Source of the DNA: a virus
Direction: 5' to 3' (one strand)
Length of the DNA: 37,633 nt
IMG/VR virus record: IMGVR_UViG_3300018405_000038
Span: 1 to 37,633 of that record
Shown: piece by piece, positions 6,870 to 13,845 of the stretch
How positions within the stretch are numbered: position 1 is the stretch's first letter
Layout of the letters: each line of letters starts with the position of its first letter
Program-made: the position numbers and the translations under genes
Notes under the pieces: generated by a model
Told to the model about the DNA's origin: nothing
Databases searched by the model: none
The model's input: only the letters and a program-made list of their open reading frames with translations

Positions 6870-6999
6870 CAAGCATCTTGCCATTAACAATGGTTGCAAC
6901 CAGGAATAAAGCCTGTCTTTGACAGTCAATCAAGGCTCTACCCCATCCGTTAAATGTGCTCAGGAGAGTGACACTATATTCGCGACCGTCACCTTTATT

Positions 7000-7042
7000 T
7001 ATAACATATGAAAACGTATTTCGTATTTTTTCATATGTTATA
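7000..7042 (+). other. AT-rich long hairpin
   Basis: ATAACATATGAAAA pairs with TTTTTTCATATGTTAT across a short loop. It may act as a terminator or processing hairpin between units G and H. Confidence 0.45.
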
Positions 7043-7087
7043 CAGAGTAATTAACTGTATGATAGAATCCGAGATCGTAACTCGGAT

Positions 7088-7218
7088 GACCCGTGGTAGT
7101 TTAAGGTAAAACGCAGAGAGATGTTGGTTCGATGCCAACCTTGGGGTCCGCCCCGAGTAGCTTAAATGGACAAAGCGCGGCGCGATGAGGGTTTCGAAGT
7201 CCCTCCCACAATGGGTCA
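7088..7218 (+). ncRNA. Permuted/interleaved tRNA-like domain 2
   Basis: Outer part: GACCCGT (7088-7094) pairs with ATGGGTC (7211-7217) followed by A, with a D-arm-like GTTTAAGGTAAAAC and a TTTCGAAG T-like loop. Inner part in permuted order: T-arm GTTGG TTCGATG CCAAC (7123-7139), CTTGGGG (7140-7146), CCCCGAG (7151-7157), TA and a D-arm (7160-7176). Both lack an anticodon arm. Confidence 0.5.
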
Positions 7219-7300
7219 CTATATTGAAGAATCTTGTGTAAGATGGAGTAGCTCTCCCGTTATTTGGTAGCACCGATAAGATCAGGATTCTTCAATATGG
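7219..7300 (+). ncRNA. Long-stem RNA unit H
   Basis: CTATATTGAAGAATC pairs with GGATTCTTCAATATGG. Shortest unit (82 nt). After it, 7301-7400 contains a T-arm-like GGGG TTAGATT CCCC and a GGCGCC hairpin but no gene. Confidence 0.6.
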
Positions 7301-7400
7301 TTGCAGCATTGGTGAAATAGGGGTTAGATTCCCCGGCGCCCGTAACAAGGCGCCAGCAGGTAGGGTTGAAATGCCCTGCAACCTACTAAATAGATTCATT

Positions 7401-7425
7401 GGGGGTGTAGCTCACCTGGGAGAGC
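7401..7425 (+). pseudogene. 5' part of an interrupted tRNA (pairs with 7985-8020)
   Basis: Acceptor GGGGGTG, TA and D-arm GCTCACCTGGGAGAGC. The matching 3' acceptor TACCTCC lies at 8010-8016. Between them are an HNH gene and a complete tRNA-Ala. No anticodon arm is seen on either side. Confidence 0.6.
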
Positions 7426-7444
7426 GTAGAGAATACCTAAATCG

Positions 7445-7452
7445 CATAAATA
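7445..7452 (+). promoter_or_regulatory. T4-type late promoter (CATAAATA) in a hairpin
   Basis: The element sits inside ATCGCAT...ATGCGAT, a 7-bp hairpin, 29 nt before the HNH start codon. Confidence 0.5.
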
Positions 7453-7473
7453 AATGCGATAGCGGAGAACTCT

Positions 7474-7917
7474 ATGAATAACGGAAAATATTATACTCTA
7501 GAATATAAACAAAAGCAAGAAGAAAAGGTTGACAGACTTTATGGTCCTATTTTAGAGCATAAGAAAGTTTGTCAATGCTGTGGCAAAGAGTTTATATTTG
7601 AAGGTAGATTAAAAACTAAAAAGTATGAGGATGCAAAGTTCTGCTCAAGAAGTTGTGCTAATAATAGGCAAGCTTGGTGGAATGACAATGCTACTCATTA
7701 CAAAACAATAGCATTACAACATCATGATCATAAGTGTGTTGTGTGCGGATTTGATAAGATTGTTGCTATTCATCATATTGATGAGAATAAGAAAAACAAC
7801 AATCCCTCTAATCTAATACCGTTATGTCCAAATCATCACGAGATGGTACATAGCAAATGGAAAGACGAAGTTATTCCATATATAATGGAATGGCAGGAAC
7901 AATGGGCTGTTAGTTAA
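7474..7917 (+). CDS. HNH homing endonuclease
   Basis: 147 residues. A CQCCGKEF...CSRSC zinc motif (residues ~34-70) precedes the HNH core: CVVCG (~90), IHHID (~101), NLIPLCPNHHEMVH (~113-126). HNH nucleases cleave DNA with a single metal ion. ATG 7474 follows GCGGAG. The stop codon lies inside the acceptor stem of tRNA-Ala (7904), and the gene interrupts another tRNA, so it is a likely mobile, tRNA-targeting nuclease. Confidence 0.85.
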   Translation: MNNGKYYTLEYKQKQEEKVDRLYGPILEHKKVCQCCGKEFIFEGRLKTKKYEDAKFCSRSCANNRQAWWNDNATHYKTIALQHHDHKCVVCGFDKIVAIHHIDENKKNNNPSNLIPLCPNHHEMVHSKWKDEVIPYIMEWQEQWAVS

Positions 7918-7977
7918 ATGGGATAACATCGGCTTTGCAAGCCGAGATTGAGAGTTCGATTCTCTCACGGTCCACCA
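7904..7977 (+). tRNA. tRNA-Ala (TGC)
   Basis: Acceptor GGGCTGT/ACGGTCC with wobbles, anticodon arm TCGGC TTTGCAA GCCGA, T-arm GAGAG TTCGATT CTCTC, A-CCA. Its 5' end overlaps the end of the HNH gene. Confidence 0.88.
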
Positions 7978-7984
7978 TATATTT

Positions 7985-8020
7985 GGAGTGCATTCGGTTC
8001 GATCCCGTTTACCTCCACCA
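7985..8020 (+). pseudogene. 3' part of the interrupted tRNA (pairs with 7401-7425)
   Basis: T-loop TTCGATC, TACCTCC, A-CCA. TACCTCC pairs fully with GGGGGTG at 7401-7407 (two wobbles). Confidence 0.6.
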
Positions 8021-8040
8021 ATATACAAGAGGTGAGAACA

Positions 8041-8283
8041 ATGACACCAACAACAGAGATCATCGTCGACTTGGCACAACAGGTTGAAATCGGCGATCCG
8101 ATTGATTTTGGTATGCTTAACATCAGTGAGCACGACGCGTATAACTTAATGGCAACGGGGCTGATGGAGCAGTATCATGCAACAGAACCTGCAAACCGCG
8201 AAGCAATGTTGCTTGCTGTTACAACGAAGCTGATTGTTGAGAACTTTGTGTTAAACCTCAAAATGCGACAGAATATGGGCTGA
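8041..8283 (+). CDS. Small hypothetical protein
   Basis: 80 residues from ATG 8041, which follows AGAGGTGAG. Mostly helical, acidic N-terminal half, no recognised motif. The TGA stop is part of the acceptor stem of the next tRNA-Ala, the same gene/tRNA overlap seen for the nuclease genes, although this protein is not nuclease-like. Confidence 0.7.
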   Translation: MTPTTEIIVDLAQQVEIGDPIDFGMLNISEHDAYNLMATGLMEQYHATEPANREAMLLAVTTKLIVENFVLNLKMRQNMG

Positions 8284-8351
8284 TAGTGATAACGGGAGCA
8301 CAGTGGCTTTGCAAGCCTCGGGTCGGGGTTCGATTCCCCGTCGGTCCACCA
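8277..8351 (+). tRNA. tRNA-Ala (TGC), second copy
   Basis: GGGCTGA/TCGGTCC, loop TTTGCAA, T-arm CGGGG TTCGATT CCCCG, A-CCA. One mismatch in the anticodon stem. Confidence 0.85.
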
Positions 8352-8361
8352 TATACTGCGT

Positions 8362-8401
8362 TATAAATAAGTGTTGACATTTGGGTAAAATAATGTATAC
8401 T
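8362..8401 (+). promoter_or_regulatory. Late-type word plus sigma70-type early promoter
   Basis: TATAAATA 8362-8369, then TTGACA 8374-8379, 16-base spacer, TATACT 8396-8401. Drives the two genes at 8430 and 8605. Confidence 0.7.
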
Positions 8402-8429
8402 GCCCATAACAACACTAAGGATATACACC

Positions 8430-8615
8430 ATGGAACTGTTGAGGGAAATGCTTGCTCGAACCTGTAGGTTCGATTTACTGGAGCAATATGCAACTGACGA
8501 AGGGTGGGAGCAACGGTTTGAGATGATTGTTGAAAACGAACAATCTTCTGACATTACTGCATATGTGCAGAGAATGACCGCGCGCCTCAACGACAGGAGT
8601 GACTATGCTGTTTGA
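8430..8615 (+). CDS. Small hypothetical protein
   Basis: 61 residues, start ATG with AAGGA upstream. Helical and acidic. First gene after an early promoter, so an early host-takeover role is possible but unsupported by any motif. Overlaps the next start. Confidence 0.65.
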   Translation: MELLREMLARTCRFDLLEQYATDEGWEQRFEMIVENEQSSDITAYVQRMTARLNDRSDYAV

Positions 8616-8958
8616 AAGCCCGCAAAAATTTCTAGCTGCGATACGCAACACAGTGGAAAACAGAGAGTTTGCTAAACACGCTGCAGCAGATTTGCTAGGT
8701 CTCCATTACATCATTGATGCACAGTACAAAAAGCCAAATTTTAGCACGATCAAGGCGATGGCTATGGAGTCCGATGAAGAGACACGAGCACGAATTAACA
8801 AAGTCCTGGCAGGAATTGATAAAGCAGAGTTGGAAAAATTTATTGCAGCATTCGGTAACCACAACTATGGCCAGGTCCGTGACATGGTGATACGAGCCGA
8901 ACGCAGGCTGCAGTCTGTATACGATGAGTTTGAGTTGTTCAAACACCTTCAACAATAA
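8605..8958 (+). CDS. Hypothetical protein
   Basis: 117 residues from ATG 8605 with AGGAG upstream. All-helical by composition (KFLAAIRNTVENREFAKH, VIRAERRLQSVYDEFELF). No family recognised. Ends ten bases before the interrupted tRNA-Leu. Confidence 0.7.
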   Translation: MLFESPQKFLAAIRNTVENREFAKHAAADLLGLHYIIDAQYKKPNFSTIKAMAMESDEETRARINKVLAGIDKAELEKFIAAFGNHNYGQVRDMVIRAERRLQSVYDEFELFKHLQQ

Positions 8959-8967
8959 ACAAACACC

Positions 8968-9001
8968 GCCCCGGTGGTAAATGCAAATCTGGTACAGCTA
9001 C
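8968..9001 (+). pseudogene. 5' part of an interrupted tRNA-Leu (pairs with 9583-9616)
   Basis: Matches the intact tRNA-Leu (CAG) at 4239 base for base through the D-arm (GCCCCGG to GTACAGCTAC), then diverges exactly where the anticodon arm should start. An HNH gene and a complete tRNA-Leu (GAG) follow before the 3' part. Confidence 0.8.
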
Positions 9002-9011
9002 AACGTCAGTA

Positions 9012-9019
9012 CATAAATA
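9012..9019 (+). promoter_or_regulatory. T4-type late promoter (CATAAATA) in a hairpin
   Basis: Lies within GTACAT...ATGTAC, 34 nt before the HNH start. Confidence 0.5.
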
Positions 9020-9045
9020 GATGTACACAACACTTTGGAGCTGAT

Positions 9046-9504
9046 ATGTTTAAAAAATACACAAGGATATCCGACAAAGAATTGCAAGAAGTTGTTCGAG
9101 AGTGTGCAACGTATTCGGAAGTTGTTAGGAAATTAGGACGAACGCCAACAGGTAGTAACATATCCAATATTTCGTTTCGGTGTAAAAAGCTAGGGATTGA
9201 CGTATCACACATGACTGGCAAATCTCATGCACGTGGTAAGGAATCGAAGCGCAGGTTTGAACCACAAGATTGGCTTACAGTTCGCGATCCAAGTTCACGA
9301 CGTGTTGAACCACGAAATCTGCGAGACGCGTTGCTGGCGGTGGGTGTTCCATATGAATGTTGTAAATGCGGTATTAGCGAGTGGTGTAACAATCGATTAG
9401 TACTTGAAGTTGATCATATCAACGACATGTATTGGGACAACAGAGCAGAGAATCTACAGCTGTTGTGTCCTAACTGCCATTCGCAAAAAACTTTGGGAGC
9501 GTGA
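9046..9504 (+). CDS. HNH homing endonuclease
   Basis: 152 residues. ATG 9046 follows TTTGGAG; a longer reading frame back to 8974 would run through tRNA sequence and is rejected. The N-terminal half is a helix-turn-helix-like region (ATYSEVVRKLGRTPTGSNIS) typical of DNA-recognition domains in HNH homing nucleases. The C-terminal core is CCKCG, LEVDHIND, NLQLLCPNCHSQ. The stop lies in the acceptor stem of tRNA-Leu (GAG). Confidence 0.85.
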   Translation: MFKKYTRISDKELQEVVRECATYSEVVRKLGRTPTGSNISNISFRCKKLGIDVSHMTGKSHARGKESKRRFEPQDWLTVRDPSSRRVEPRNLRDALLAVGVPYECCKCGISEWCNNRLVLEVDHINDMYWDNRAENLQLLCPNCHSQKTLGA

Positions 9505-9575
9505 CGGGAATATTTGGTATACCTAGCTGAATGAGAGTCAGCTGAATGTGGGTTCGAGTCCCACCGCTCCTACCA
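9495..9575 (+). tRNA. tRNA-Leu (GAG), short variable loop
   Basis: GGGAGCG/CGCTCCT, anticodon arm GCTGA ATGAGAG TCAGC, T-arm GTGGG TTCGAGT CCCAC, A-CCA. Nested inside the interrupted tRNA-Leu. Confidence 0.82.
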
Positions 9576-9582
9576 ATATTTA

Positions 9583-9616
9583 ACTTTTGCGGGTTCGAAT
9601 CCCGCTCGGGGCACCA
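9583..9616 (+). pseudogene. 3' part of the interrupted tRNA-Leu
   Basis: CTTTT, T-arm GCGGG TTCGAAT CCCGC, TCGGGGC, A-CCA, matching the 3' part of the intact copy at 4290-4322 and pairing with GCCCCGG at 8968-8974. Confidence 0.8.
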
Positions 9617-9626
9617 CAACATCTAC

Positions 9627-9711
9627 ACCCTCGTGACTTAGGCGAATTGGTACAGCCAGTCGGCTTAAACCCGACGTCTTTTTGCAGGTTCGAATCCTGT
9701 CGGGGGTACCA
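9627..9711 (+). tRNA. tRNA-Leu (TAA), short variable loop
   Basis: ACCCTCG/CGGGGGT, anticodon arm GTCGG CTTAAAC CCGAC, T-loop TTCGAAT, A-CCA. Confidence 0.88.
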
Positions 9712-9724
9712 GCAACGGTTTTTG

Positions 9725-9870
9725 ACGCAGGATAGACGGCAGAATTGAGTCCCAGCAAGCGCTAACCTGTTGGCTGACAGGTGACAAAATAGTATGCGCT
9801 TGCAGGTTGCCAAAAACTCTTCTGTATGAGACAATCTGGCGAGGCTGAAAAGATAGCCAGGCGCCTGCGT
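9725..9870 (+). ncRNA. Structured RNA between two tRNA-Leu genes
   Basis: Outer stem ACGCAGG (9725-9731) / CCTGCGT (9864-9870). Inside are GCAAGCGC/GCGCTTGC enclosing ACCTGT/ACAGGT, and CTGGC/GCCAG with GGCT/AGCC. No open frame. It resembles a small multi-branched RNA of unknown family. Confidence 0.55.
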
Positions 9871-9885
9871 TGATATTTTTACAAT

Positions 9886-9964
9886 GCCCCTCTGGACAAA
9901 TTTGGTAAAGTCGGCTCTCTCAAAAAGAGCAGTTCTCTCGGTTCGAATCCGAGGAGGGGTACCA
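9886..9964 (+). tRNA. tRNA-Leu (CAA), short variable loop
   Basis: GCCCCTC/GAGGGGT, anticodon arm GCTCT CTCAAAA AGAGC, T-arm CTCGG TTCGAAT CCGAG, A-CCA. Only 15 bases before the modification operon, which is probably read through from this tRNA block. Confidence 0.88.
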
Positions 9965-9979
9965 ATAAACAGACATCTT

Positions 9980-10486
9980 ATGATCACATCATCCGAATTG
10001 TTAGCATTTGCTTACCACCCCGTCGCGTACGAGCAACGGTTAGTCAACATCATCATTCCAGACGGCAGACAAGTTCTGCTGCTCAGCCCCAGCGAACTCG
10101 CGTCGCACCCTCTAAACCCCACAAACGCCCCTGTTACGATTAAGATCGAGGGAATGGAGCGTTACAGCAACCAGCTGTGGGAGCAAGCTCAAGAACTTGC
10201 GTTTCGATACGGACACGACGGTCCTATCACCTGCCACGCGTTTATATCACCTGTAAACGGCGCCACTTTCGGTATCCATACCGATCCAGACAACGTGATC
10301 ATCTATTGCGTTGAGGGAACAAAAACAATGGAGATTGGAGGCGACTTGTACCGCTTGCAGCCTGGTGAGTACGTCCACATTCCGTATGATACACCGCACC
10401 GCGCAATCAACGAGCACTCCTCTGTGATGTTGTCTTTTGGGCTCGAACGGTACTATAATGACAAAATGTCAAGCGAGGGTCGTTAA
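9980..10486 (+). CDS. Cupin/JmjC-like Fe(II) oxygenase
   Basis: 168 residues. The facial metal triad is visible as H100-T-D102 and H140 within FGIHTDPDNVIIYCVEGTK and PYDTPHRAIN, the layout of JmjC-type 2-oxoglutarate oxygenases (ribosomal oxygenase YcfD type has HxD...EG). These hydroxylate protein or peptide side chains. The start has only a weak ribosome site. The stop overlaps the next ATG (TAATG). First gene of the 9.5-kb operon, so it probably acts with the downstream radical SAM enzymes. Confidence 0.75.
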   Translation: MITSSELLAFAYHPVAYEQRLVNIIIPDGRQVLLLSPSELASHPLNPTNAPVTIKIEGMERYSNQLWEQAQELAFRYGHDGPITCHAFISPVNGATFGIHTDPDNVIIYCVEGTKTMEIGGDLYRLQPGEYVHIPYDTPHRAINEHSSVMLSFGLERYYNDKMSSEGR

Positions 10487-11556
10487 TGAACTGGATGTTC
10501 TATCTCAAAACCACGGAAACGTGTAACCTAAACTGCAAGCATTGTTTCACCAACGGCGTGAACGGTGCAAAAATCTATTGGGATCACCTCAAGGTTGCAC
10601 AGTGGGTTGAGCACTTCGTTGATACACAGATGCACGAAGGCGACAGTCTGCATTGTGAGTTTCATGGTGGAGAACCGTTCCTTGCTGACATCAACCAGCT
10701 TCGTGGTGTTGTCGCAGCAGTCAAACCACACCACCCAAACATCACTTTCGGCATCACAACGAACCTTGTGATCAAGCTGACAGATGAGCACTTTGCGTTT
10801 ATTGAGCAAGACCTCGGCAAACGAATTGGCACGTCGTGGGATCCAAAAATTCGCTTCGAGAACGACAAACAGCAAGCGTTGTGGTTGAAAAACGTCAAGA
10901 CCTTGCTTGAGCGCGGCAACGTTGTTCGCCTATTCATCAGCGTCACAAAAGACACGATAGACATTGAGCCGATCATGCTGCTGTCATGGATCAAAGCGCT
11001 TGGCGTGCAGGAAGTGTCATTCGAACGGCTGACGCGAAACGGTAATGCAAACCTCCATCCAGACATCTTCCCGTCTAATGTTGAGCAGGACGCTTGGTTC
11101 TTGAAGATGCACCAACAAAGCGAGCAGTACGACGCTCGTAGCTGGTTTGAAAACGACTTCCTCGAGACGGTCTACGCAAAATTCGAGACAGGATTCCGTT
11201 CAGGAGGCACGTTCTGCCGTGATTGTGAGGAGAAGATTTTCACGCTGAATGCTGATGGTAAGATTTCAGGATGTCCTAACTCCGCTCCTGAGTTCTCGTA
11301 TGGGACGATTTATGACCCGCTCGATCAAATCCTCAACAGCCCAGTGCGTATAAATAACAGGGCTTGTGAAAAAAGTCGCAACCCTGTATGTTACACTTGC
11401 GAGGTTTTTCAATTTTGCGGAGGCGATTGCCACCAGCTGGCGTGGGACGGAGATATTTGCGGGGCACCGAAATCTTTGATGAAACACTTAGCAGGAGTTA
11501 CAACACCGAAGCAGAAAACATGGATTATAAAGGACATTAGACATCATGCTCACTAA
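10486..11556 (+). CDS. Radical SAM/SPASM protein 1
   Basis: 356 residues. C13-x3-C17-x2-C20 (CNLNCKHC) binds the [4Fe-4S] cluster that cleaves SAM. HGGEP (~60-64) is the SAM-binding GGE-type motif. The C-terminal cysteines (CRDCEE, CPNS, CYTC, CGGDC, then a last Cys) form a SPASM domain with auxiliary clusters, typical of enzymes that modify ribosomal peptides or proteins. The gene directly precedes and overlaps the CHxS-tailed protein, as maturases often flank their substrate. Confidence 0.88.
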   Translation: MNWMFYLKTTETCNLNCKHCFTNGVNGAKIYWDHLKVAQWVEHFVDTQMHEGDSLHCEFHGGEPFLADINQLRGVVAAVKPHHPNITFGITTNLVIKLTDEHFAFIEQDLGKRIGTSWDPKIRFENDKQQALWLKNVKTLLERGNVVRLFISVTKDTIDIEPIMLLSWIKALGVQEVSFERLTRNGNANLHPDIFPSNVEQDAWFLKMHQQSEQYDARSWFENDFLETVYAKFETGFRSGGTFCRDCEEKIFTLNADGKISGCPNSAPEFSYGTIYDPLDQILNSPVRINNRACEKSRNPVCYTCEVFQFCGGDCHQLAWDGDICGAPKSLMKHLAGVTTPKQKTWIIKDIRHHAH

Positions 11557-12082
11557 CCCAATCAATAATGCAAACCTCGTTAATAGGTTTGCACAATACG
11601 TTCAGGCAACAGCAAACAGTGGTATCAGCTGGGGGACAAACGCTGTGCCTTTTGCTGAATTTCCAGCTGGCCATTTCGGTGGCACCACAGCAGGTGCTGG
11701 TTTGTCAATCAGCGGTCCGTCTGTCGGTGCAACAGGAACGCCTGTAACAGCAAGCACTATCTTTAACGTGTTGGTTGCAGAAACACGACTGTTTACAAAC
11801 ATTCGCTTGCTTCGCGCCCGCCGTAACGTTACTGGCATTGGTACTACTTACGACCAGACAGCTGTTGCGCATATGAACGTAAACCACCGCCAAGCTCTTG
11901 GTGCTACAGCAGCCCCCGGAATTGCTTCAGGGCAAACAATCACATCGAGCGGTCTGGAAACCTTCTTCAACAACCTACGTACAGCATACACCAACGCTAG
12001 AAACACTGTTGTACAAATTGATATTAACCTCTGCCACTCCAGCTGCCATGGCAGCTGCCACGGCTCACGCGCTAGGAGATAA
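11546..12082 (+). CDS. CHxS-tailed protein, candidate modification substrate
   Basis: 178 residues; ATG 11546 overlaps the end of the radical SAM gene by 11 bases. The body is rich in Gly, Ala, Thr and Asn with few charges, like phage virion or leader proteins. The last 16 residues are CHSSCHGSCHGSRARR (163-178): three C-H-x-S repeats and an arginine tail. Such a low-complexity Cys/His/Ser C-terminus beside SPASM enzymes and oxygenases suggests a ribosomally made, post-translationally modified product. The H-x-S repeat recalls the known His-Xaa-Ser (HxsA) systems with two radical SAM partners, but homology is not shown. A metal-binding tail is an alternative. Confidence 0.8.
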   Translation: MLTNPINNANLVNRFAQYVQATANSGISWGTNAVPFAEFPAGHFGGTTAGAGLSISGPSVGATGTPVTASTIFNVLVAETRLFTNIRLLRARRNVTGIGTTYDQTAVAHMNVNHRQALGATAAPGIASGQTITSSGLETFFNNLRTAYTNARNTVVQIDINLCHSSCHGSCHGSRARR

Positions 12083-12083
12083 G

Positions 12084-12812
12084 ATGAAAACCGTAACGGT
12101 TACCGCCCCACTGTCGATTGATGACCTCAAGTTGTTTTATCTTGAGGACAAGAATGTTCTGTACATGATTGACTATGAGAAATCAACCCTAAAAGAGGGC
12201 AAGCTGATTACATATCTGTCGAACCTCGATATTCCTGCTGACATCGACCTGTCCAATACTTGCGGACAGGATGTAGCACAACTGCTCGCTGCATACTTTC
12301 AGTCTGTAACATTCTGCAACATTAACACACTCGAGCATTTGGCAATCGAAACGGTGTTGACAGCAGCTGGTGTTGTTACAACAGACAATCCTGCCGTTCA
12401 GCAAGTTGTTGATCAGCACAACGAACTGGTAATGAAGTGGGTGAAGATTCTACAAAGCCTGTCTGTGTACAACATGTCGATTGTTAAGGATGACAGCTTC
12501 AAGGAGTTCGCCAACTCATTCCCTGTTAATGACACGAAGTCGATCAATGGAATCAACTGGATCAGTCTGCTTAAACATCCACAGCTGTACCTGATTTTCT
12601 CAAAGATCGACCAGTCAACATTGGAATTCTATCCATACTATTTCAACGAGTACCTGTTCAAGTCTCACAGTCTGTATCACTACTGGGCGAACGAGAACAA
12701 TCCATTGTTCTTGCTGACATACGGAATCGCAGAAGGGTTGATAAATACCGAAGAATATATTGACATGCGTAAGCAGTCAATTGAGGAGATTGATCGTGCT
12801 GCATCTATTTAA
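12084..12812 (+). CDS. Operon protein of unknown function
   Basis: 242 residues. ATG 12084 is one base after the preceding stop, with TAGGAGATAAG as ribosome site. The first ~20 residues are beta-like, the rest helical and acidic (ETVLTAAGVVTTDNPAVQQV, SLLKHPQLYLIFSKID). No metal or cluster motif. It follows the candidate substrate gene, so a peptide-binding or scaffold role is possible; that is inference from position. Confidence 0.8.
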   Translation: MKTVTVTAPLSIDDLKLFYLEDKNVLYMIDYEKSTLKEGKLITYLSNLDIPADIDLSNTCGQDVAQLLAAYFQSVTFCNINTLEHLAIETVLTAAGVVTTDNPAVQQVVDQHNELVMKWVKILQSLSVYNMSIVKDDSFKEFANSFPVNDTKSINGINWISLLKHPQLYLIFSKIDQSTLEFYPYYFNEYLFKSHSLYHYWANENNPLFLLTYGIAEGLINTEEYIDMRKQSIEEIDRAASI

Positions 12813-13845
12813 ACGCGTATACGTCACAACCGACGCTGGTCTTGATATCACAAACAACCGCATTGTCATTTCGGCAGAGCACGGGTTCCCTATGTACCAC
12901 CCTCTTGAGGAGTTCAAAGACGGCGGCAAGTTGCTCGGATACGGTCCTAACCTCGAGGGTGTGTACGAATCTATGCCTCGCGTGTCGAACTTCCCGCAGC
13001 TGATTGAATTTCTGTACAATTATGACGATCGCGTTATCGTCTATGTTGACGGTCAGCAGTTTATGGAGTTCATGGCTCTGTGGCACAAAGCACTATTCAA
13101 GAACCCAACGTCCTCGAGCACGTGGGACATTTTGAATGCTTACATTCGCAAACACGATCTGCAGCGCAACTGGAAGTTGAATGAATTCAGCGCAGGCGTT
13201 GCGTACACGAATGTTAACGCCACAAGTTATGATGTTGTGTTCCAGCGTGCTGAAAAGCACGATCTGTCAGTTCTGGTGCAGTCTGCATATCAAGACCTCA
13301 GCTTTGATATCCTAATTGCTAACTACATCAACAACCCCACGAAGTTCACTGCACCAATGGCAGCCTGTATGCAGACTGTGTTGTTGAGAACCGTTGACGA
13401 AACGTTGATTGAAGTCAAGCAAACATTCTACAAAGGACACACAAAGTCAGTGTTCCCGCGGTTTTCTGTTGGTTTGGAGTTTTTCGGCCAGTCTTCTCTG
13501 TACGTAGAAGAAGCGGTTGGTCAAGTGGGTTCAAAATCAAGCGTTGATATTCTGGGTGCTACTCAACAAGATGTGGATACCGCTATCCATATCGCAACAA
13601 CGTTGTATAGAGAGTGGGATCAGTTCAAAGACGATGCGACAATCATTTCTCGGCTCGACTTGGTCAACATCGTTCGCAACCCTCTAACACCGTCTGTCAT
13701 TGACGCTGTATTGGAAATGGAGCGCTCAACTGGTTCCAACAACAGAATTTACGCGCCAACTGATGAAGAAAAATTGAACACGTTCTTCATTGATCTAGTT
13801 TTAGCAACGCCGACTACAGAAATGGCAAAATATGAGATTGTCTGA
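12796..13845 (+). CDS. Operon protein of unknown function
   Basis: 349 residues. I use GTG 12796, preceded by GAGGAG and by a late-promoter word GATAAATA (12740-12747); it overlaps the previous gene by 17 bases. The N-terminus is beta-rich (RVYVTTDAGLDITNNRIVISAEHGF), the remainder helical. No catalytic motif recognised. Overlaps the downstream oxygenase gene. Confidence 0.78.
   Translation: MLHLFKRVYVTTDAGLDITNNRIVISAEHGFPMYHPLEEFKDGGKLLGYGPNLEGVYESMPRVSNFPQLIEFLYNYDDRVIVYVDGQQFMEFMALWHKALFKNPTSSSTWDILNAYIRKHDLQRNWKLNEFSAGVAYTNVNATSYDVVFQRAEKHDLSVLVQSAYQDLSFDILIANYINNPTKFTAPMAACMQTVLLRTVDETLIEVKQTFYKGHTKSVFPRFSVGLEFFGQSSLYVEEAVGQVGSKSSVDILGATQQDVDTAIHIATTLYREWDQFKDDATIISRLDLVNIVRNPLTPSVIDAVLEMERSTGSNNRIYAPTDEEKLNTFFIDLVLATPTTEMAKYEIV

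Noticed and set aside
5308-7300. CRISPR array or transposon-like inverted repeats
   Set aside because: Repeats are inverted pairs around each unit, not direct repeats with equal spacers, and arms vary between units with compensating changes. No transposase or cas gene is present.
5308-7300. Assignment as GOLLD or ROOL RNA
   Set aside because: Large ornate phage RNAs near tRNAs come to mind, but I cannot recognise their conserved core by eye, and the repeated arm sequence is unlike a single-copy RNA. Left as a hypothesis to test.
7401-9616. Group I introns in the split tRNAs
   Set aside because: I found no P/Q/R/S core elements, and the anticodon arm is absent from both flanks, so splicing would not restore a normal tRNA.
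9884-9979. N-terminal extension of the cupin gene to 9884
   Set aside because: The extension would translate tRNA-Leu (CAA) sequence; ATG 9980 lies right after the tRNA.
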